Assembly (NCBI RefSeq): GCF_000003605.2
Contig: NW_003130559.1
Span: forward strand, 1 to 18,150
Source: Saccoglossus kowalevskii
Lineage: Eukaryota > Hemichordata > Enteropneusta > Harrimaniidae
Direction of reading: 5' to 3'
Length of the DNA: 18,150 nt
Shown: piece by piece, positions 10,946-18,150 of the stretch
How the letters are laid out: each line of letters begins with the position of its first letter
Numbering within the stretch: position 1 is the first letter of the stretch
The notes under the pieces: model-generated
Databases searched by the model: none
Told to the model about the DNA's origin: nothing
The model's input: the letters and a program-made list of their open reading frames with translations, nothing else
Made by a program: the position numbers and the translations under genes

Positions 10946-11913
10946 GGTGATGCAGCAGAATCTCAGACTTGTAATATTAATGTATTACTAGTCTTAGGCA
11001 AAATGTATGACACTGATGATCCCAACAATCATTCAGTGATGCAGCAGAATCTCAGACTAGTAATATTAATGTATTACTAGTCTGAGGCAGAATGTATGAC
11101 ACTGATGATCCCAACAATCATTCGGTGATGCAGCAGAATCTCAGACTTGTAATATTAATGTATTACTAGTCATAGGCAAAATGTATGACACTGATGATCC
11201 CAACAATCATTCAGTGATGCAGCAGAATCTCAGACTAGTAATATTAATGTATTACTAGTCTGAGGCAGAATGTATGACACTGATGATCCCAACAATCATT
11301 CAGTGACTCAGCAGAATCTCAGATTAGTAATATTAATGTATTACTAGTCTGAGGCAGAATGTATGAAACTGATGACCCCAACAATCATTCAGTGACTCAG
11401 CAGAATCTCAAACTAGTAATATTAATGTATTACTAGTCTGAGGCAGAATGTATGACACTGATGATCCCAACAATCATTCAGTGATGCAGCAGAATCTCAG
11501 ACTAGTAATATTAATGTATTACTAGTCTGAGGCAGAATGTATGACACTGATGACCCCAACAATCATTCAGTGACTCAGCAGAATCTCAGACTAGTAATAT
11601 TAATGTATTACTAGTCTGAGGCAGAATGTATGACACTGATGACCCCAACACTCATTCAGTGATGCAGCAGAATCTCAGACTAGTAATATTAATGTATTAC
11701 TAGTCTGAGGCAGAATGTATGACACTGATGACCCCAACAATCATTCAGTGACTCAGCAGAATCTCAGACTAGTAATATTAATGTATTACTAGTCTGAGGC
11801 AGAATGTATGACACTGATGACCCCAACACTCATTCAGTGATGCAGCAGAATCTCAGACTAGTAATATTAATGTATTACTAGTCTGAGGCAGAATGTATGA
11901 CACTGATGACACA

Positions 11914-13421
11914 AACACTCATTCAGTGACTCAGCAGAAACTCAAACTAGTAATATTAATGTATTACTAGTCTGAGATAGAATGTATGACACTGATGATC
12001 CCAACAATCATTCAGTGACTCAGCAGAATCTCAAACTAGTAATATTAATGTATTACTAGTCTGAGGCAGAATGTATGACACTGATGATCCCAACAATCAT
12101 TCAGTGACTCAGCAGAATCTCAGACTAGTAATATTAATGTATTACTAGTCTTAGGCAGAATGTATGACACTGATGATCCCAACAATCATTCAGTGATGCA
12201 GCAGAATCTCAGACTAGTAATATTAATGTATTACTAGTCTGAGGCAGAATACATGACACTGATGACCCCAACACTCATTCAGTGACTCAGCAGAATCTCA
12301 AACTAGTAATATTAATGTAATACTAGTCTGAGGTAGAATGTATGACACTGATGACCCCAACAATCATTCAGTGACTCAGCAGAATCTCAAACTAGTAATA
12401 TTAATGTATTACTAGTCTTAGGCAGAATGTATGACACTGATGATCCCAACAATCATTCAGTGATGCAGCAGAATCTCAGACTAGTAATATTAATGTATTA
12501 CTAGTCTGAGGCAGAATACATGACACTGATGACCCCAACAATCATTCAGTGACTCAGCAGAACCTCAAACTAGTAATATTAATGTATTACTAGTCTGAGG
12601 CAGAATGTATGACACTGATGATCCCAACAATCATTCAGTGATGCAGCAGAATCTCAGACTAGTAATATTAATGTATTACTAGTCTTAGGCAGAATGTATG
12701 ACACTGATGATCCCAACAATCATTCAGTGATGCAGCAGAATCTCAGACTAGTAATATTAATGTATTACTAGTCTGAGGCAGAATACATGACACTGATGAC
12801 CCCAACACTCATTCAGTGACTCAGCAGAATCTCAAACTAGTAATATTAATGTATTACTAGTCTGAGGTAGAATGTATGACACTGATGACCCCAACAATCA
12901 TTCAGTGACTCAGCAGAATCTCAAACTAGTAATATTAATGTATTACTAGTCTTAGGCAGAATGTATGACACTGATGATCCCAACAATCATTCAGTGATGC
13001 AGCAGAATCTCAGACTAGTAATATTAATGTATTACTAGTCTGAGGCAGAATACATGACACTGATGACCCCAACAATCATTCAGTGACTCAGCAGAACCTC
13101 AAACTAGTAATATTAATGTATTACTAGTCTGAGGCAGAATGTATGACACTGATGATCCCAACAATCATTCAGTGATGCAGCAGTATCTCAGACTAGTAAT
13201 ATTAATGTATTACTAGTCTGAGGCAGAATGTATGACACTGATGACCCCAACACTCATTCAGTGACTCAGCAGAACCTCAAACTAGTAATATTAATGTATT
13301 ACTAGTCTGAGGCAGAATACATGACAATGATGACCCCAACACTCATTCAGTGACTCAGCAGAATCTCAAACTAGTAATATTAATGTATTACTAGTCTGAG
13401 GCAGAATGTATGACACTGATG
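11914..13421 (+). repeat. 1.5-kb multi-unit block, copy A (partner 14074-15581)
   Basis: About 17 consecutive units agree base for base with 14074-15581 at an offset of 2160 bp (24 units plus the 24-bp insertion between them). The match includes the rare variant TAATAC at 12320/14480 and ACAATG at 13326/15486. It ends where GATCCC and GACCCA diverge (13422). A partly similar copy starts near 7048. This was compared line by line by eye. Confidence 0.85.
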
Positions 13422-13487
13422 ATCCCAACAATCATTCAGTGATGCAGCAGAATCTCAGACTAGTAATATTAATGTATTACTAGTCTG

Positions 13488-13511
13488 TAATATTAATGTA
13501 TTACTAGTCTG
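13488..13511 (+). repeat. 24-bp insertion making a 113-bp unit (first copy)
   Basis: After TAGTCTG, which normally continues AGGCAG, the sequence jumps back to the middle of the left arm. It rereads the loop and right arm before continuing, adding 24 bp. The host unit runs 13445-13557 and has one and a half copies of the palindrome. This is what slippage between the self-complementary arms of a hairpin would leave. The identical event is found at 17341-17364. Confidence 0.9.
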
Positions 13512-14073
13512 AGGCAGAATGTATGACACTGATGACCCCAACAATCATTCAGTGATGCAGCAGAATCTCAGACTAGTAATATTAATGTATTACTAGTCTG
13601 AGGCAGAATACATGACACTGATGACCCCAACACTCATTCAGTGACTCAGCAGAATCTCAGACTAGTAATATTATTGTATTACTAGTCTGAGGCAGAATGT
13701 ATGACACTGATGACCCAAACACTCATTCAGTGATGCAGCAGAATCTCAGACTAGTAATATTAATGTATTACTAGTCTGAGGCAGAATGTATGACACTGGT
13801 GATCCCAACAATCATTCAGTGACTCAGCAGAATCTCAGACTAGTAATATTAATGTATTACTAGTCTTAGGCAGAATGTATGACACTGATGATCCCAACAA
13901 TCATTCAGTGACTCAGCAGAATCTCAGACTAGTAATATTAATGTATTACTAGTCTTAGGCAGAATGTATGACACTGATGATCCCAACAATCATTCAGTGA
14001 TGCAGCAGAATCTCAGACTAGTAATATTAATGTATTACTAGTCTGAGGCAGAATACATGACACTGATGACCCC

Positions 14074-15581
14074 AACACTCATTCAGTGACTCAGCAGAAA
14101 CTCAAACTAGTAATATTAATGTATTACTAGTCTGAGATAGAATGTATGACACTGATGATCCCAACAATCATTCAGTGACTCAGCAGAATCTCAAACTAGT
14201 AATATTAATGTATTACTAGTCTGAGGCAGAATGTATGACACTGATGATCCCAACAATCATTCAGTGACTCAGCAGAATCTCAGACTAGTAATATTAATGT
14301 ATTACTAGTCTTAGGCAGAATGTATGACACTGATGATCCCAACAATCATTCAGTGATGCAGCAGAATCTCAGACTAGTAATATTAATGTATTACTAGTCT
14401 GAGGCAGAATACATGACACTGATGACCCCAACACTCATTCAGTGACTCAGCAGAATCTCAAACTAGTAATATTAATGTAATACTAGTCTGAGGTAGAATG
14501 TATGACACTGATGACCCCAACAATCATTCAGTGACTCAGCAGAATCTCAAACTAGTAATATTAATGTATTACTAGTCTTAGGCAGAATGTATGACACTGA
14601 TGATCCCAACAATCATTCAGTGATGCAGCAGAATCTCAGACTAGTAATATTAATGTATTACTAGTCTGAGGCAGAATACATGACACTGATGACCCCAACA
14701 ATCATTCAGTGACTCAGCAGAACCTCAAACTAGTAATATTAATGTATTACTAGTCTGAGGCAGAATGTATGACACTGATGATCCCAACAATCATTCAGTG
14801 ATGCAGCAGAATCTCAGACTAGTAATATTAATGTATTACTAGTCTTAGGCAGAATGTATGACACTGATGATCCCAACAATCATTCAGTGATGCAGCAGAA
14901 TCTCAGACTAGTAATATTAATGTATTACTAGTCTGAGGCAGAATACATGACACTGATGACCCCAACACTCATTCAGTGACTCAGCAGAATCTCAAACTAG
15001 TAATATTAATGTATTACTAGTCTGAGGTAGAATGTATGACACTGATGACCCCAACAATCATTCAGTGACTCAGCAGAATCTCAAACTAGTAATATTAATG
15101 TATTACTAGTCTTAGGCAGAATGTATGACACTGATGATCCCAACAATCATTCAGTGATGCAGCAGAATCTCAGACTAGTAATATTAATGTATTACTAGTC
15201 TGAGGCAGAATACATGACACTGATGACCCCAACAATCATTCAGTGACTCAGCAGAACCTCAAACTAGTAATATTAATGTATTACTAGTCTGAGGCAGAAT
15301 GTATGACACTGATGATCCCAACAATCATTCAGTGATGCAGCAGTATCTCAGACTAGTAATATTAATGTATTACTAGTCTGAGGCAGAATGTATGACACTG
15401 ATGACCCCAACACTCATTCAGTGACTCAGCAGAACCTCAAACTAGTAATATTAATGTATTACTAGTCTGAGGCAGAATACATGACAATGATGACCCCAAC
15501 ACTCATTCAGTGACTCAGCAGAATCTCAAACTAGTAATATTAATGTATTACTAGTCTGAGGCAGAATGTATGACACTGATG
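14074..15581 (+). repeat. 1.5-kb multi-unit block, copy B (partner 11914-13421)
   Basis: Second copy of the 1,508-bp block, with no difference seen from the first. The two copies are separated by about 650 bp of ordinary array, so this is a recent block duplication within the array and not simple single-unit expansion. Confidence 0.85.
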
Positions 15582-17340
15582 ACCCAAACACTCATTCAGT
15601 GACTCAGCAGAATCTCAAACTAGTAATATTAATGTATTACTAGTCTGAGGCAGAATGTATGACACTGATGATCCCAACAATCATTCAGTGATGCAGCAGA
15701 ATCTCAAACTAGTAATATTAATGTATTACTAGTCTGAGGCAGAATGTATGAGACTGATGATCCCAAGAATCATTCAGTGATGCAGCAGAATCTCAGACTA
15801 GTAATATTAATGTATTACTAGTCTGAGGCATAATACATGACACTGATGACCCCAACACTCATTCAGTGACTCAGCAGAATATCAAACTAGTAATATTAAT
15901 GTATTACTAGTCTGAGGTAGAATGTATGACACTGATGACCCCAACACTCATTCAGTGACTCAGCAGAATCTCAGACTAGTAATATTAATGTATTACTAGT
16001 CTGAGGCAGAATGTATGAGACTGATGATCCCAAGAATCATTCAGTGATGCAGCAGAATATCAGACTAGTAATATTAATGTATTACTAGTCTGAGGCAGAA
16101 TACATGACACTGATGACCCCAACACTCATTCAGTGACTCAGCAGTATATCAAACTAGTAATATTAATGTATTACTAGTCTGAGGTAGAATGTATGACACT
16201 GACGACCCCAACACTCATTCAGTGACTCAGCAGAATCTCAGACTAGTAATATTAATGTATTACTGGTCTGAGGCAGAATGTATGACACTGATGACCCCAA
16301 CAATCATTCAGTGATGCAGCAGAATCTCAGACTAGTAATATTAATGTATTACTAGTCTGAGGCAGAATACATGACACTGATGACCCCAACACTCATTCAG
16401 TGACTCAGCAGAATCTCATACTAGTAATATTAATGTATTACTAGTCTGAGGTAGAATGTATGACACTGATGATCCCAACACTCATTCAGTGACTCAGCAG
16501 AATCTCAGACTAGTAATATTAATGTATTACTAGTCTGAGGCAGAATGTATGACACTGATGATCCCAACACTCATTCAGTGACTCAGCAGAATCTCAGACT
16601 AGTAATATTAATGTATTACTAGTCTGAGGCAGAATGTATGACACTGATGATCCCAACACTCATTCAGTGACTCAGCAGAATCTCAGACTAGTAATATTAA
16701 TGTATTACTAGTCTGAGGCAGAATGTATGACACTGATGATCCCAACACTCATTCAGTGACTCAGCAGAATCTCAGACTAGTAATATTAATGTATTACTAG
16801 TCTGAGGCAGAATGTATGACACTGATGATCCCAACACTCATTCAGTGACTCAGCAGAATCTCAGACTAGTAATATTAATGTATTACTAGTCTGAGGCAGA
16901 ATGTATGACACTGATGATCCCAACAATCATTCAGTGATGCAGCAGAATCTCAGACTAGTAATATTAATGTATTACTAGTCTGAGGCAGAATGTATGACAC
17001 TGATGACCCCAACAATCATTCAGTGATGCAGCAGAATCTCAGACTAGTAATATTAATGTATTACTAGTCTGAGGCAGAATGTATGACACTCAGATGACCC
17101 CAACAATCATTCAGTGACTCAGCAGAATCTCAAACTAGTAATATTAATGTATTACTAGTCTGAGGCAGAATGTATGACACTGATGACCCCAACACTCATT
17201 CAGTGACTCAGCAGAATCTCAAACTAGTAATATTAATGTATTACTAGTCTGAGGCAGAATGTATGACACTGATGATCCCAACAATCATTCAGTGATGCAG
17301 CAGAATCTCAGACTAGTAATATTAATGTATTACTAGTCTG

Positions 17341-17364
17341 TAATATTAATGTATTACTAGTCTG
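17341..17364 (+). repeat. 24-bp insertion making a 113-bp unit (second copy)
   Basis: It is identical in sequence and junction to 13488-13511, within the unit 17298-17410. The preceding units also share the same variant states (GATCCCAACAATC, then ATGCAGCAG). A copy of the same original event by segmental duplication is therefore likelier than two independent slips. Confidence 0.9.
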
Positions 17365-17864
17365 AGGCAGAATGTATGACACTGATGACCCAAACACTCA
17401 TTCAGTGACTCAGCAGAATCTCAAACTAGTAATATTAATGTATTACTAGTCTGAGGTAGAATGTATGACACTGATGACCCCAACACTCATTCAGTGACTC
17501 AGCAGAATCTCAGACTAGTAATATTAATGTATTACTAGTCTGAGGCAGAATGTATGAGACTGATGATCCCAAGAATCATTCAGTGATGCAGCAGAATCTC
17601 AGACTAGTAATATTAATGTATTACTAGTCTGAGACAGAATACATGACACTGATGACCCCAACACTCATTCAGTGACTCAGCAGAATATCAAACTAGTAAT
17701 ATTAATGTATTACTAGTCTGAGGCAGAATACATGACACTGATGACCCCAACACTCATTCAGTGACTCAGCAGAATCTCAGACTAGTAATATTAATGTATT
17801 ACTAGTCTGAGGTAAAATGTATGACACTGATGACCCCAACACTCATTCAGTGACTCAGCAGAAC

Positions 17865-18017
17865 AGGTATGTACGACCTAGAAATAGTGCCGTATGCGAG
17901 TACCAAGTTGCGAGTCGCAAGTAGCAAAATATGCCATATGCTAGTGGTAAAAACGGCATATGCGAGTGGTAAAATATATCGTTTGCTAGTAGCAAAAAAG
18001 CCCTATGCGAGGGGTAA
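17865..18017 (-). repeat. Right terminal inverted repeat, 153 bp
   Basis: Reverse complement of 121-273 with one substitution; any left position p corresponds to 18138 minus p. Its inner edge follows the partial unit CAGCAGAAC and its outer edge is GGGGTAA followed by TA. Like the left copy it is three 45-bp subrepeats plus an 18-bp tail. An open frame runs through it on the minus strand, as on the left, but this reflects the 45-bp period (15 codons) and is not evidence of a protein. Confidence 0.93.
17894..18017 (-). repeat. Seven 13-bp quasi-palindromic motifs in the right inverted repeat
   Basis: Mirror set of the left motifs, at 18005-18017, 17983-17995, 17960-17972, 17938-17950, 17915-17927, 17908-17920 and 17894-17906. 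All are unchanged relative to the left end: the single difference between the two ends falls between motifs. Confidence 0.75.
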
Positions 18018-18019
18018 TA
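18018..18019. repeat. Possible target-site duplication, right copy (TA)
   Basis: TA directly follows the GGGGTAA tip of the right inverted repeat and pairs with TA at 119-120. If correct, the pre-insertion site would read GGTCTGGATA, TA, CAAAGGC. A two-base duplication is weak evidence alone. Confidence 0.5.
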
Positions 18020-18150
18020 CAAAGGCTTGTAGCGTTTGCTTATAATATAACAACGTACGTTCAATTGTGTTTTATCACAGTAAAATCAAATATTTACCAT
18101 GGTTATGAATGATGTGTACATGGTTGGTTAAGATTGGCAAGATGCTGCTA
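18020..18150. other. Right unique flanking DNA
   Basis: Non-repetitive, AT-rich sequence outside the element with no supportable gene or RNA. The only local pattern seen is a 10-bp palindrome, AACGTACGTT, at 18052-18061. Confidence 0.8.

Larger units (their letters stand above)
274..17864 (+). repeat. Tandem array of 197 units, 89-bp period
   Basis: The unit starts at CAGCAG (274, 363, 452, 541, 630, 719 and onward) and repeats head to tail to 17855, followed by the 9-bp partial unit CAGCAGAAC at 17856-17864. Phase arithmetic between CAGCAG at 274 and at 17856 gives 197 units once five length variants are allowed for: 91 bp at 2054, 86 bp at 2145, 113 bp at 13445, 91 bp at 17029 and 113 bp at 17298. 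All others are 89 bp unless two indels cancel. Frequent two-state sites, in unit coordinates, are 14 (G/A), 43 (G/T), 47 (C/T), 53-54 (GT/AC), 68 (T/C), 71 (C/A), 76 (A/C) and 88-89 (CT/TG). There are no unique spacers and no coding potential. No genes, RNA genes or other insertions were seen anywhere in this stretch. Confidence 0.97.
121..18017. mobile_element. Non-autonomous foldback/MITE-like element with a giant internal satellite
   Basis: The element spans 17,897 bp: a 153-bp inverted repeat, 197 tandem units of about 89 bp plus a 9-bp partial unit, and the same 153-bp sequence inverted. The two ends match at 152 of 153 positions and are bordered by TA on both sides. No transposase or other coding sequence occurs inside, so any movement would need an enzyme in trans. 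The unit has stop codons, and 89 bp is not a multiple of three, so the array rotates through all three frames and no long frame can stay open. Composite, internally repetitive inverted repeats are typical of foldback-type elements; the large tandem centre is unusual. The superfamily is unassigned: TA suggests Tc1/mariner-like, AT would suggest an ISL2EU-like target. An alternative is an ordinary satellite array captured between two inverted copies of a short element. Confidence 0.75.

Noticed and set aside
274-17864. CRISPR array
   Set aside because: The repeats abut head to tail with no unique spacers, the 89-bp unit is too long, and no cas genes are present.
274-17864. Geminivirus or other circular DNA virus insertion
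   Set aside because: Only the nine-base word matches. There is no Rep or coat gene, and the word is not placed in the loop as in those viruses.
274-17864. Tandem repeat encoding a repetitive protein
   Set aside because: 89 is not a multiple of three, and the unit has stops that recur in every frame as the phase rotates, so no long frame exists on either strand.
18052-18061. 10-bp palindrome AACGTACGTT in the right flank
   Set aside because: Too short and isolated to assign a role.

Overview
The window is one very large, non-coding, repeat-built element in short stretches of unique flank. I see no credible protein gene, tRNA or rRNA. The layout suggests a eukaryotic genome, most plausibly an animal, because satellite-like tandem DNA sits inside a transposon-like inverted-repeat frame. 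I cannot name the species, and the assignment to eukaryotes is inference. The array is AT-rich: a typical unit has 33 G/C in 89 bases.

Layout. Bases 1-118 are unique left flank. Bases 119-120 (TA) and 18018-18019 (TA) are a possible 2-bp target-site duplication. Bases 121-273 and 17865-18017 are 153-bp terminal inverted repeats (TIRs) that differ at one position. Between them, 274-17864 is a single head-to-tail tandem array of 197 units followed by a 9-bp partial unit. Bases 18020-18150 are unique right flank. The unit is 89 bp. Summing the phase across the array leaves 192 units of exactly 89 bp and five odd ones: 91, 86, 113, 91 and 113 bp.

Architecture at smaller scales. Each TIR is three imperfect 45-bp tandem repeats plus an 18-bp tail. 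It carries seven copies of a 13-bp quasi-palindromic motif (consensus TTRCYACTMGCAT), mostly 22-23 bp apart, and the first copy starts exactly at the TIR tip. Each 89-bp unit holds two inverted repeats: a 36-bp one (15-bp arms, 6-base loop) and a weaker 28-bp one. Each lies behind a copy of GCAGAAT, so the unit looks like an old duplication of a roughly 45-bp half-unit. The core of the 36-bp palindrome is almost invariant over the array, while other positions alternate freely. The array also contains long multi-unit blocks copied from place to place, the longest about 1.5 kb with no difference seen.

Interpretation. The best reading is a non-autonomous, foldback/MITE-like DNA transposon of 17,897 bp whose interior is a giant satellite. 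It has no transposase and would depend on one in trans. Both array edges stop in the same phase (CAGCAGAAC). This suggests a short progenitor with one or few units, which grew by unequal exchange or rolling-circle/break-induced copying inside fixed ends. Nothing here shows that the element is active or functional.
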